DNA of 64,000 nt. Origin: CAYUIG01 sp964444685. Its GTDB lineage: Bacteria > Gemmatimonadota > Gemmatimonadetes > Longimicrobiales > RSA9. The stretch covers positions 1 to 64,000 of the forward strand of contig CAYUIG010000008.1 in the NCBI GenBank assembly GCA_964444685.1, given 5' to 3'. Made by a program: the position numbers and the translations under genes. Below are positions 48,385 through 56,746 of the stretch, one piece after another; positions within the stretch are counted from its first letter, which is position 1, and every line of letters begins with the position of its first letter. Under the pieces are notes generated by a model. The model saw only the letters and a program-made list of their open reading frames with translations. It was not told where the DNA came from and did no database searches.

Positions 48385-48650
48385 GTTTACGGAATCGGCG
48401 CAGTGGTCATGCGGGCCACTGCGCCGCGTCCTTGTTGGGGGGTCGGGATCGGCATTGGAGTCCAGGGTCGCGCCTCGATGGTCGATGGGCGACGTCGCCG
48501 GTCGTTGTTCTTCCCGTTCCTCGCCCTTCGGTACTGCCGCACACTTCGCCCACCGTGCCCTCCGCCGCCGCCTTCGTCACTTGTCAGGGGCTGCGCGGCG
48601 CTCGACGCTTTCGACCGCGGCGTAGTGACTCTCGTAGATCCGCAGCCCGG
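48385..48650. other. gene-free spacer, nothing recognised
   Basis: No ORF here has a ribosome site or recognisable product. A 91-codon minus-strand frame is Pro/Arg-rich low-complexity and was rejected. Confidence 0.6.
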
Positions 48651-48972
48651 TGGACGCCGCAAAGTCGTCCATCGGCGATGCGAATTCGAGACATCTGGCG
48701 CGTTTGCGGCGGGTAGCGCCGCGAAGTCGTCAATCGTGGGTTCGCTTCGGAGGCCTTTGACGGGTTTGCGGCGGGTAGCGCCGCAAAGTCGTCATTCGTG
48801 GGCGCTTCGGAGGCCTTTGGCGCGTTTGCGGCGGGTAGCGCCGCGAAGTCGTCAATCGTGGGTTCGCTTCGGAGGCCTTTGACGGGTTTGCGGCGGGTAG
48901 CGCCGCAAAGTCGTCATTCGTGGGCGCTTCGGAGGCCTTTGGCGCGTTTGCGGCGGGTAGCGCCGCGAAGTC
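48651..48972 (+). repeat. 122-bp tandem repeat ending in assembly gap
   Basis: From 48697 a 122-bp unit recurs at 48819 and 48941. Each unit is made of two similar halves of 62 and 60 bp, and a degenerate half-unit precedes from 48651. Each half holds the hairpin TTGCGGC-N7-GCCGC(A/G)A. The array runs into the N stretch, so the true copy number is unknown. Confidence 0.92.
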
Positions 48973-49072
48973 NNNNNNNNNNNNNNNNNNNNNNNNNNNN
49001 NNNNNNNNNNNNNNNNNNNNNNNNNNNNNNNNNNNNNNNNNNNNNNNNNNNNNNNNNNNNNNNNNNNNNNNN
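48973..49072. other. assembly gap (100 N)
   Basis: Exactly 100 N, the conventional size for an unknown scaffold gap. It is flanked by a 122-bp repeat on the left and a heptamer array on the right. Confidence 0.99.
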
Positions 49073-49107
49073 CGACTCCCGACTCTCGACTCTCGACTCC
49101 TGACTCG
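49073..49107 (-). repeat. heptanucleotide array (five units)
   Basis: CGACTCN units on the plus strand, that is GAGTCGN in the sense of dcd. The array starts six bases beyond the dcd stop codon and reaches the gap, where it may continue. Confidence 0.88.
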
Positions 49108-49113
49108 AGAGAA

Positions 49114-49668
49114 TCAGAGCTTGGGCAGCGTGACGCCGCGCTGATCCTGGTACTTGCCCTGCCGCATCGCGTAGGTGGTTTCCGGGACTTCGTCGCCCTG
49201 GAAGAACAGGAGCTGGGCGAGGCCTTCGCGACTGTAGATCTTGGCGGGCAGAGGGGTGGTGTTCGAGATCTCGAGGGTCAGGTGGCCGCACCATTCGGGC
49301 TCGAGCGGCGTCACGTTCACGATGATGCCGCAGCGCGCGTACGTGGACTTGCCGACGCACACGACGAGCACGTCCTTGGGGATCCGGAAGTACTCCATCG
49401 TCGCGGCGAGCGCGAACGAGTGGGGCGGGATGATGCAGTGGTCGCCCTTGATGTCGACGAACGACCGCGGGTCGAACGCCTTCGGGTCCACCACCACGCT
49501 GTGCACGTCGGTGAACACCTTGAACTCGTCGCCGACGCGGATGTCGTAGCCGAACGATGACAGCCCGTAGCTGATCGTTCCGTCCCGCACCTGCCGTCCC
49601 ACGAACGGCTCGATCATTCCGTGCTCTTCCGACATCCGCCGGATCCAGCGGTCGCTTCGGATCGCCAT
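49114..49668 (-). CDS. dcd: dCTP deaminase
   Basis: This 184-aa enzyme converts dCTP to dUTP. Conserved parts: [10 protein letters not shown], the Ser/Arg region [20 protein letters not shown], the catalytic Glu in [14 protein letters not shown] and [12 protein letters not shown]. Bifunctional dCTP deaminase/dUTPases are similar, and I cannot exclude that. ATG 49668 ([12 protein letters not shown]) is the family start; the longer frame reads through repeats and was dropped. Confidence 0.93.
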   Translation of the reverse strand: MAIRSDRWIRRMSEEHGMIEPFVGRQVRDGTISYGLSSFGYDIRVGDEFKVFTDVHSVVVDPKAFDPRSFVDIKGDHCIIPPHSFALAATMEYFRIPKDVLVVCVGKSTYARCGIIVNVTPLEPEWCGHLTLEISNTTPLPAKIYSREGLAQLLFFQGDEVPETTYAMRQGKYQDQRGVTLPKL

Positions 49669-49762
49669 GCTTTTTCCGTCTGGTGTGAATCCCGCGCAAC
49701 GGCGGGGAGGCGGCAAACTAGAGGGTGGGAGGGCGTGTGCCAAGTCGGGCCGGACGTCGGGC

Positions 49763-49888
49763 GGGCGACGAACGGCGGGCGACGAATGGCGGGCGACAGA
49801 CGACGGGCGACAGACGACGGGCGACGAACGGCGGGCGACGAACGGCGGGTTTTTGCGGCGGGTTTGTGCGGCGGGTTTGTGCGGCGGG
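49763..49888 (+). repeat. 14-nt and 13-nt tandem repeats upstream of dcd
   Basis: Six units of GGGCGACGAACGGC (some GGGCGACAGACGAC) are followed by three 13-nt units of GGGTTTGTGCGGC type. They lie 95-220 bases upstream of dcd and 185 bases before nuoA. The gene-free spacer 49669-50072 holds these repeats and the nuo promoter only. Confidence 0.9.
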
Positions 49889-49999
49889 AGGTGTGTACAA
49901 ATCGGGGGCGCGCACGTACGGTTCGCGTCGGCGGAAAACGGGTGGCGGAAACTGGGCCGGGGCGGTCCAATCCATGCAGCCGATTTGACGCATCGTTGC

Positions 50000-50028
50000 T
50001 TGACACCCGTGAGGCGTGCGGATAGGTT
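50000..50028 (+). promoter_or_regulatory. promoter of the nuo operon
   Basis: A consensus TTGACA, 17-nt spacer and TAGGTT lie 44 bases ahead of nuoA. Confidence 0.65.
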
Positions 50029-50072
50029 GCCGGCCGGGTCCAAGTGAACGAATTCACAAGCGGTTGGACCGG

Positions 50073-50429
50073 ATGATCGAGCTCTACGTACCGATCCTGA
50101 TTCTGCTCGGCGTGTCCATCGCGAACGCAGTCGCGCTGGTCGCGCTGTCGCACGCGGTGAGCCCGTACCGACCGACGGCGGTGAAGCTGGAGCCGTACGA
50201 GTCGGGGATGGTGCCGCTGGGGGATACGCGCGAGCGGTTCAGCGTGAAGTACTACATGGTGGCGATCCTGTTCATCGTCTTCGACATCGAGGCGGTGTTC
50301 CTGATCCCGTGGGGAGTGTTCTTCCGTGAACTCGGCGTGTTCGGGTTCGTGGAGATGCTCGTATTCATTGGCGTACTGCTGGTAGGCTTCGCGTACGTCT
50401 GGAAGAAGGGAGCGTTGGAGTGGGACTGA
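50073..50429 (+). CDS. nuoA: NADH-quinone oxidoreductase subunit A
   Basis: This 118-aa membrane subunit of complex I has three helices and the conserved [20 protein letters not shown] segment and the FDIEAVFL helix with its acidic residues. It is the first gene of a fourteen-gene nuoA-N cluster in the standard order. ATG 50073 was chosen because it opens helix 1. The stop overlaps nuoB. Confidence 0.94.
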   Translation: MIELYVPILILLGVSIANAVALVALSHAVSPYRPTAVKLEPYESGMVPLGDTRERFSVKYYMVAILFIVFDIEAVFLIPWGVFFRELGVFGFVEMLVFIGVLLVGFAYVWKKGALEWD

Positions 50430-51067
50430 AGCTTCCGACGCTGGGATTCGCGGAGGGCACGTTCCTGACGACGCGTCTGGACGCGGTCGTTAACTGGGCG
50501 CGTGCGAACTCGCTGTGGCCGATGCCGTTCGGCACGGCGTGCTGCGCGATCGAGATGATGGCGACGGCAGCGTCGCATTACGATCAGGCGCGTTTCGGGA
50601 TGGAGCGGATGGCGTTCTCGCCGCGTCAGGCGGACGTCTTCATCTGCGCGGGTCGCGTGCCGTACAAGATGGCGCCGGTGCTGCGGCGGATCTGGGATCA
50701 GATGCCACAGCCGAAGTGGTGCGTGTCGATGGGAGCGTGCGCGTCATCGGGCGGCGTGTTCGATGTGTACTCGATGGTACAGGGTATCGACACGATCATC
50801 CCGGTGGACGTGTACGTGCCGGGTTGTCCGCCGCGGCCCGAAGGTCTCCTGTACGGCCTGATGCTGATCCAGGAGAAGATCAAGGGCGAAACGCTGGCGC
50901 GGCCGGAGCTTCGAGACGAGGATCCTGCGCGCGCAGGGCAGCCGAACCGGACGGCGGAGGCGATCGAGGAGATCGCGGGCCCGTTCGGGAACTCGACGAC
51001 GCAGAACCGGGTGAGCGGGTTGGTGACGACCGCCGCGGTCATGCGGCCCGGAGACCGGCAGCCGTAA
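50420..51067 (+). CDS. nuoB: NADH-quinone oxidoreductase subunit B
   Basis: This 215-aa subunit holds the N2 4Fe-4S cluster next to the quinone site. Ligands: the CC pair in [10 protein letters not shown], Cys in [10 protein letters not shown] and Cys in [15 protein letters not shown] 40-residue C-terminal tail is variable. The start is GTG, overlapping nuoA by ten bases. Confidence 0.95.
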   Translation: MGLKLPTLGFAEGTFLTTRLDAVVNWARANSLWPMPFGTACCAIEMMATAASHYDQARFGMERMAFSPRQADVFICAGRVPYKMAPVLRRIWDQMPQPKWCVSMGACASSGGVFDVYSMVQGIDTIIPVDVYVPGCPPRPEGLLYGLMLIQEKIKGETLARPELRDEDPARAGQPNRTAEAIEEIAGPFGNSTTQNRVSGLVTTAAVMRPGDRQP

Positions 51068-51870
51068 TGAGCGAGCGGCCGTACGAGGCGGGGCTGCAGG
51101 GGCTGGAGACCGGGCCGCGTGCGAGCGCGGGTGCGGCGCCGGAGCGCGGGCCGGAGGCGGAGCCCGGGTCGCATCCCTCCATCGCACCGTTGCGCGAACG
51201 TTTCGGCAGTGCGGTACTCCGCCACGAAGTGCAGTCGAAGGACGAGCACGTCGTCTACATCGCACCGGAGTCCATCCGCGCGGTGCTGGCCTGGCTGCGC
51301 GATGAACAGGGCTACGACTTCCTCGCCGATCTCACGGCCGTGGACTACGGCGGCGGCCGCCCGCTCGAGGTCATCTACCAGCTCTGGTCGATACCGAACC
51401 GCCGCGCGCTGCGCGTGAAGGCGGTGCTGCCGCTCGATGCGCTCGAGATCGACAGCGCGGTGCCGGTGTGGGCCGCGGCCAACTGGCTCGAGCGCGAGGT
51501 CTACGACTTGTTCGGCATCCACTTCCGCGGCCATCCCGATCTGCGCCGCATCCTCATGCCGCAGAAGTACGCGGAGGGTCATCCGCTGCGAAAGGACTTC
51601 CCGCTGCGCGGCCGGTTCAGCCGTGCCGAGCAGACGCGGCGCGCGCTCGCGATGGAAGTGGAGGACTACTACACGCCGGCGGAGCTGGCGCTCGCGCGCG
51701 GGCAGGATCTGTCCGTCCCCGCGACGGGCGCAGCGACGCCGGAGATCGAGATGGAGCCCGGTGAGCATGCGCCCGGATCGGGCCGTGCGACGAGTGCGGA
51801 TCACTGGGCGCTGGGCGCCGGCGGTTCGGCCGCCGGCGGAGAGCCGGGCCCGGGCAAGGTGACGGAATGA
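51067..51870 (+). CDS. nuoC: NADH-quinone oxidoreductase subunit C
   Basis: This 267-aa 30-kDa subunit of the peripheral arm carries the signature WLEREVYDLFGIHFRGHPDL and RRILMPQKYAEGHPLRKDFP. N-terminal (about 35 residues) and C-terminal (about 60 residues, Gly/Ala/Glu-rich) tails flank the domain. It is not fused to NuoD. It overlaps nuoB and nuoD by one and four bases. Confidence 0.94.
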   Translation: MSERPYEAGLQGLETGPRASAGAAPERGPEAEPGSHPSIAPLRERFGSAVLRHEVQSKDEHVVYIAPESIRAVLAWLRDEQGYDFLADLTAVDYGGGRPLEVIYQLWSIPNRRALRVKAVLPLDALEIDSAVPVWAAANWLEREVYDLFGIHFRGHPDLRRILMPQKYAEGHPLRKDFPLRGRFSRAEQTRRALAMEVEDYYTPAELALARGQDLSVPATGAATPEIEMEPGEHAPGSGRATSADHWALGAGGSAAGGEPGPGKVTE

Positions 51871-53141
51871 GCACGCGCACGGTCGAGTACCTGGTCACGC
51901 GCAATCCGGAGATGGGTCCCGACGGGCGGCCTGCGATGGGCCCGGTGCTGCCGATCGGGATCGAGCCGGAGCTCCAGGGTGAGCACATGCTCATCAACAT
52001 CGGGCCGCAGCATCCGGCCACGCACGGGGTGCTGCGTCTCGTGCTGGAGCTGGATGGCGAAACGGTGATTCGCTGCATCCCGCACATCGGCTACCTGCAT
52101 TCGAGCTTCGAGAAGCTGGGCGAGTACCGCACCTGGAACCAGGTGATCCCGCTCACCGACCGCATGGACTACCTCGCGCCGTTGATCTACAACTGCGCGT
52201 ACGCGATGGCGGTCGAGAAGCTGATGGGCATCGAGGTGACCGAGCGGTGCAAGGTGGTGCGGGTCATCTGCATGGAGCTGGACCGCATCTTCAGCCACCT
52301 GCTCTGGCTCGGCACGACGGCCATCGACGTCGGCGCGTTCACGGTCTTCCTGTGGACGTTCCAGGAGCGCGAGCGGATCTATACGCTGCACGAGAAGTTC
52401 ACGGGCGCACGCATCACGACGTCGGCCACGCGCATCGGCGGCATGATGGCGGATCTGCCCGAGGGCTGGACCGATGATCTGCGGCACTTCGTCGACACGC
52501 TGCCGAACACGCTCGACGAAGTCGAGACGCTGCTCACGCACAACCAGATCTGGATCGGGCGCAACCGCGATGTGGGCGCGATCTCGCCCGAGGACGCCGT
52601 GTCCTACGGTCTGTCGGGCGCGAACCTGCGTGCGACCGGCGTCGCCTACGACGTGCGCAAGGACCGGCCGTATTACGACTACGAGACGTACGACTTCGAT
52701 GTGCCGGTCGGCGAGCACGGCGATGCCTACGACCGCTATCTCTGCCGGATGGAGGAGATGCGGCAGAGTCTGCGCATCCTGGACCAGGCGCTGCGCCGGC
52801 TGCCGGGCGGCCCGATCAACGTGGACGACCCGCGTGTGATCCTGCCCGGGAAGACCGACGCGATGGCCGACATGGAGTCGATGATCCATCACTTCAAGGT
52901 CGTGATGGAGGGCGTACGCGCACCGGTCGGCGAGAGCTGGTTCAGCGTGGAGAGCTCGAAGGGCGAGCTGGGGATGTACGTGGTGAGCGACGGCGGCTCG
53001 AAGCCCGTGCGCTGGCGCGTGCGCGGCCCCAGCTTCATCAACCTGTCGGCGCTGCCGAAGATGATCGAGGGCCGGCTGCTCGCGGACGTGATCGCGGTGA
53101 ATGCCAGCCTCGACATCGTGCTGGGTGAAATCGATCGATGA
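51867..53141 (+). CDS. nuoD: NADH-quinone oxidoreductase subunit D
   Basis: This 424-aa 49-kDa subunit lines the quinone pocket. Conserved parts are NIGPQHPATHGVLRLVLELD with the quinone-interacting His, HIGYLHSSFEKLGEYRTWNQ and the C-terminal SFINLSALPKMIEGRLLADV. The stop codon lies at the start of a heptamer array, the only long spacer in the front half of the operon. Confidence 0.95.
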   Translation: MSTRTVEYLVTRNPEMGPDGRPAMGPVLPIGIEPELQGEHMLINIGPQHPATHGVLRLVLELDGETVIRCIPHIGYLHSSFEKLGEYRTWNQVIPLTDRMDYLAPLIYNCAYAMAVEKLMGIEVTERCKVVRVICMELDRIFSHLLWLGTTAIDVGAFTVFLWTFQERERIYTLHEKFTGARITTSATRIGGMMADLPEGWTDDLRHFVDTLPNTLDEVETLLTHNQIWIGRNRDVGAISPEDAVSYGLSGANLRATGVAYDVRKDRPYYDYETYDFDVPVGEHGDAYDRYLCRMEEMRQSLRILDQALRRLPGGPINVDDPRVILPGKTDAMADMESMIHHFKVVMEGVRAPVGESWFSVESSKGELGMYVVSDGGSKPVRWRVRGPSFINLSALPKMIEGRLLADVIAVNASLDIVLGEIDR

Positions 53142-53174
53142 GTCGAGAGTCGGGAGTCGGGAGCCGGGAGTCGC
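53140..53174 (+). repeat. heptanucleotide array between nuoD and nuoE
   Basis: Five 7-mers (GAGTCGA, GAGTCGG twice, GAGCCGG, GAGTCGC) begin inside the nuoD stop codon and run up to the nuoE ribosome site. They can be read through in frame with nuoE but are best treated as non-coding. Confidence 0.88.
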
Positions 53175-53182
53175 GAGGGGGG

Positions 53183-53848
53183 ATGTCGGACGGAACACCG
53201 CTTTCGCAGAACCCCGGCTGGGCCGGGGAGACGGGCGACTTCGCCCAGCTCACCGAAGCGGATGTGCGCGGCGCTCAGTACGTCGGGCAGCGGCCCGCCG
53301 AGGGCATCGAGGCGGGCGGTGTGTGCTCCTATCCCTACCAGCTTTCCACGCGCCAGCCGGACGCGCCGCTCTTCGAGGGGCCGTACCGCGATCGCTTCAA
53401 CAAGATCGTCGCACGCTATCCGAACCCGCAGGGCGCACTGCTGCCCGTACTCAACCTCGCGCACGAGCTGCACGGCTGGCTGTCGGCGGAGGACATGGAG
53501 ACGGTCGCGGGGCTGCTGGGGCTCGCGCCCGCGTACGTGCGCGGCGTCGCCAGCTTCTACACGATGTACAACCGCCAGCCGCTGGGAAGCTACCTCGTGC
53601 AGGTGTGCACGAACGTGGCGTGCAACCTGTGCGGCGCGGATGACGTGATGGCGGCCTTCCTCGAGCACACGAATACGGATCCGGGCGAGGTGACGGAGGA
53701 CGGGCTGTTCACGGTGATCGAGGCCGAGTGCCTCGGCGCCTGCGGCTTTCCGACGGCGGTGCAGATCAACGAGCGCTACTTCGAGAACGTGACGCCGGCG
53801 GACGTGCCGGCGATTCTCGAGCGGCTGCGGTCGGAAGGGCGGGGCTGA
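53183..53848 (+). CDS. nuoE: NADH-quinone oxidoreductase subunit E
   Basis: This 221-aa 24-kDa subunit binds the N1a 2Fe-2S cluster through CTNVAC and CLGAC. About 60 N-terminal residues precede the thioredoxin-like domain, which begins near FNKIVARYPNPQGALLPVL. ATG 53183 was chosen because the upstream in-frame codons are the heptamer repeat; an A/G-rich site precedes it. Confidence 0.92.
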   Translation: MSDGTPLSQNPGWAGETGDFAQLTEADVRGAQYVGQRPAEGIEAGGVCSYPYQLSTRQPDAPLFEGPYRDRFNKIVARYPNPQGALLPVLNLAHELHGWLSAEDMETVAGLLGLAPAYVRGVASFYTMYNRQPLGSYLVQVCTNVACNLCGADDVMAAFLEHTNTDPGEVTEDGLFTVIEAECLGACGFPTAVQINERYFENVTPADVPAILERLRSEGRG

Positions 53849-55149
53849 TGGCGTACCCGTATCGTCACGAGCGCGAGACGCGGGTCCTGACGGAAGCATT
53901 CGGGGATCCGACGGCGCGCACGCTCGAGGGCTGGAAGCGACGCGGCGGATACGAGGCGCTGAAGAAGGCGCTCGCGATGTCGCCGAACGACGTCGTCGAA
54001 GTCGTGAAGGCCAGTGGTCTGCGCGGCCGCGGTGGCGCGGGCTTCCCGACGGGTGTGAAGTGGTCGTTCATGCCGAAGGACGACTCCCGCCAGCCGCACT
54101 ACCTCGTGATCAACGCGGACGAGTCGGAGCCGGGCGCGTTCAAGGACCGCGAGCTGTGCCGCTGGACACCGCACCAGCTCGTCGAGGGCGCGCTCATCGG
54201 CGGCCACGCGATCCGCGCGCGCCACGTCTACATCTACATGCGCGGCGAGTTCTTCGAGCCTGCGCAGATCCTCGGCCGCGCGATCGAGGAGGCGTACGCG
54301 GCGGGCATTGCCGGCCGCGACGTGATGGGTTCCGGCATATCGATCGACATCACGCTCCACCTCGGCGCGGGCGCGTACATCTGCGGCGAGGAGACGGGAC
54401 TGATGAACTCGCTGGAGGGGCGCCGCGGCCAGCCGCGCATCAAGCCGCCCTTCCCGGCGGCGGTGGGCGCGTTCGGACAGCCCACGACGATCAACAACGT
54501 CGAGACGCTGTGCGCGGTGCCGCACATCATCAATCGCGGGGCGGATTGGTACCGCTCGTTCGGCACCGAGAAGAGCCCGGGCACGAAGCTCTTCAACGTG
54601 TCGGGGCACGTCGTGCGGCGCGGCAACTTCGAGCTGCCGCTCGGCTTCCCGCTGAAGGATCTCATTTACGACGTGTGCGGCGGGATCCGCGACAGCCGCT
54701 CGCTCAAGGCGGTGATCCCGGGCGGCAGCTCGGTGCCGATCCTCGCGGCGAACGAGATCGACATCGCACTCGACTACGAGAGTGTGGCCGCTGCGGGCAG
54801 CATGCTCGGGACGGCGTCGGTCATCGTGATGGACGATCAGACGAGCATCGTGAAGCAGGTGCGTCGCATGGTGGAGTTCTACTCCCACGAGTCGTGCGGC
54901 CAGTGCACACCGTGCCGTGAGGGGACCACGTGGCTCGCGCGCATCCTGCGCCGGATCGAGAACGGCATGGGCCGCGAGGAGGATCTGCAGACGCTGCTCG
55001 ACCTCGGCCGCAACATGACGGGCACCACCATCTGTGTGCTGAGCGACTCGGCCGCGGCGCCGGTGGCGAGCTCGATCCAGAAGTTCCGCGACGAGTACAT
55101 GGAATTGATCCGCGCGGCCACGCCGCCGCAGTACGTGCCGGTGGGGTGA
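53848..55149 (+). CDS. nuoF: NADH-quinone oxidoreductase subunit F
   Basis: This 433-aa subunit binds NADH, FMN and cluster N3. NADH/FMN region: LRGRGGAGFPTGVKWSFMPK and INADESEPGAFKDRE with GAGAYICGEETGLMNSLEG. The N3 ligands are in SCGQCTPCREGT and a later Cys in TTICVLSD. It overlaps nuoE by one base (TGATG). Confidence 0.95.
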   Translation: MAYPYRHERETRVLTEAFGDPTARTLEGWKRRGGYEALKKALAMSPNDVVEVVKASGLRGRGGAGFPTGVKWSFMPKDDSRQPHYLVINADESEPGAFKDRELCRWTPHQLVEGALIGGHAIRARHVYIYMRGEFFEPAQILGRAIEEAYAAGIAGRDVMGSGISIDITLHLGAGAYICGEETGLMNSLEGRRGQPRIKPPFPAAVGAFGQPTTINNVETLCAVPHIINRGADWYRSFGTEKSPGTKLFNVSGHVVRRGNFELPLGFPLKDLIYDVCGGIRDSRSLKAVIPGGSSVPILAANEIDIALDYESVAAAGSMLGTASVIVMDDQTSIVKQVRRMVEFYSHESCGQCTPCREGTTWLARILRRIENGMGREEDLQTLLDLGRNMTGTTICVLSDSAAAPVASSIQKFRDEYMELIRAATPPQYVPVG

Positions 55150-55153
55150 AGTC

Positions 55154-56746
55154 ATGGCGAACGAGACGGTAACCTGCACGATCAACGGCGTCGAGGTGAC
55201 GGTCCCGAAGGGGACGCGGATCATCGAGGCGGCCGAACAGATCGGCCTGGGCATCGCGCACTATTGCTACCATCCGGCGCTGTCGGCGCCGGCGATGTGC
55301 CGCATGTGCCTCGTCGAGGTCGAGGGCGCGCCCAAGCTCGCGCCCGCGTGCGTCACGACCGTCGCCGACGGGAACGTGATCCACACCGAGAGCGAGAACG
55401 CGCTCGAGTCGCGCAAGGGCACGCTCGAGTTCTACCTGCTGAACCACCCGCTCGACTGCCCCGTGTGCGACAAGTCGGGCGAGTGCAAGCTGCAGGACTA
55501 CGTGCACATCGAGGGGCGGAAGCACGGCCGCTCCTTCGAGCCGAAGCGCATCCTCGGTCAGGACGACTTCGGCGGCGACATCCTCTACGACGGCGACCGC
55601 TGCATCCAGTGCACGCGCTGCGTGCGCTTCATGCGCGAGATCGCGGGCGAGGACCTGCTGTGCGTGGTGCAGCGCGGCAGCCGCTCGGTGATCGACACGT
55701 TCTTCGAAGAGGGACTCGAGGGGAATCTCTGGGCGGGCAACATCGTCGACATCTGCCCGGTCGGCGCGCTGCTGTCGAAGGACTTCCTGCACAAGGCGCG
55801 GGTCTGGGATCTCGACAGCAACACCTCGATCTGCCCGAACTGCTCGCAGGGCTGCAACATCCGCATCGACACGCGCGACAACCTGGTCGTGCGCATGCGG
55901 CCGCGTCACAACCCCGAGGTCAACTCGCACTGGATGTGCGACTACGGCCGCCTCCACCACGAGTGGATCAACGCGCTCGATCGCGTCGAGACGCCGCTGG
56001 TGCGCAAGGGCGCGGGCCTCGAGCCGATGACGTGGCAGGGTGCGATCGTCGACCTCGTGGAGCGACTCAAGGGCGCGGGTGATGCCACCGTGGTGGCCAT
56101 CGGCTCCGCGATGCACGGCAACGAGGACAACGGCCTGCTCGCGCGCCTCGCCGCGCGCCTGGGCGCAACCGAACTGGTGTACCGCTCCGCGATGGCGGAG
56201 GACGAGGTGCCGTGCCCCGGCACGCCCGGGCTAGCGCGCAGGAAGGAGCTGGCTGCCAACGGGCGCGGGCTCGAGGCGCTCGGATTCCGGCGCGTCGGTG
56301 ATGACGCGGGGCATGGCGGGATCGAAGTTGCGCCCGGAGCCATCCTGATCACGCTGGGTGATGCTCTGGGCGACGTCGCCCCGGCGAGCCTCGCGGCGGC
56401 GGGAATGCGCATCGCACTCGCGACGTCACCGAGCCCTGCGGTGCTGGCCGCGGACTACGTGCTGCCGATCACGACGTTCGCGGAGCAGGAAGGTACGTTC
56501 ACGAACCACGAGGGCCGGGTGCAGCGCTTCTGGCCTGCGGTGCAGCCGCCGCCGCTGGCCCGGCCGGCGTGGCAGGTGCTCGGCGTGGTACTCGCCGGTC
56601 TGGGTGATGGCGGTGCACCGCCGGACGCGGGCAGCGCATTCCTGCGCGTGGCCGAGCTGTTCGGCGCGTTCGCCGGTCTCGACTACGGGCGCATCGGCAG
56701 CACGGGCGCGCCGCTCGCGGCGGCCGCCGCCGCGGGGAGCGTCTGA
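55154..56746 (+). CDS. nuoG: NADH-quinone oxidoreductase subunit G
   Basis: This 530-aa subunit carries several clusters. Visible ligands: 2Fe-2S (CYHPALSAPAMCRMC ... C), the N5 His/Cys set HPLDCPVCDKSGEC, the N4 set CIQCTRC and CPVGAL, and the off-path N7 motif CPNCSQGC followed by a Cys 27 residues later. The molybdopterin-like domain is cut short compared with ~700-900-aa relatives. The stop overlaps nuoH. Confidence 0.93.
   Translation: MANETVTCTINGVEVTVPKGTRIIEAAEQIGLGIAHYCYHPALSAPAMCRMCLVEVEGAPKLAPACVTTVADGNVIHTESENALESRKGTLEFYLLNHPLDCPVCDKSGECKLQDYVHIEGRKHGRSFEPKRILGQDDFGGDILYDGDRCIQCTRCVRFMREIAGEDLLCVVQRGSRSVIDTFFEEGLEGNLWAGNIVDICPVGALLSKDFLHKARVWDLDSNTSICPNCSQGCNIRIDTRDNLVVRMRPRHNPEVNSHWMCDYGRLHHEWINALDRVETPLVRKGAGLEPMTWQGAIVDLVERLKGAGDATVVAIGSAMHGNEDNGLLARLAARLGATELVYRSAMAEDEVPCPGTPGLARRKELAANGRGLEALGFRRVGDDAGHGGIEVAPGAILITLGDALGDVAPASLAAAGMRIALATSPSPAVLAADYVLPITTFAEQEGTFTNHEGRVQRFWPAVQPPPLARPAWQVLGVVLAGLGDGGAPPDAGSAFLRVAELFGAFAGLDYGRIGSTGAPLAAAAAAGSV

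Noticed and set aside
48387..48662. 91-codon minus-strand frame in the sdhB-dcd spacer
   Set aside because: Pro/Arg/Gly low complexity, no ribosome site, no homology recognised.
48403..49103. Plus-strand frames through the 122-bp repeat
   Set aside because: The 122-bp period shifts frame at each copy and the frames run into N; the repeat looks non-coding.
48350..49888. Possible CRISPR array
   Set aside because: Repeats are directly abutting 7-, 13/14- or 122-bp tandem units with no unique spacers, and no cas genes are nearby.
53138..53182. NuoE start at 53138 giving an N-terminus encoded by the heptamer repeat
   Set aside because: The extra 15 residues are repeat-derived and ATG 53183 has a better ribosome context.
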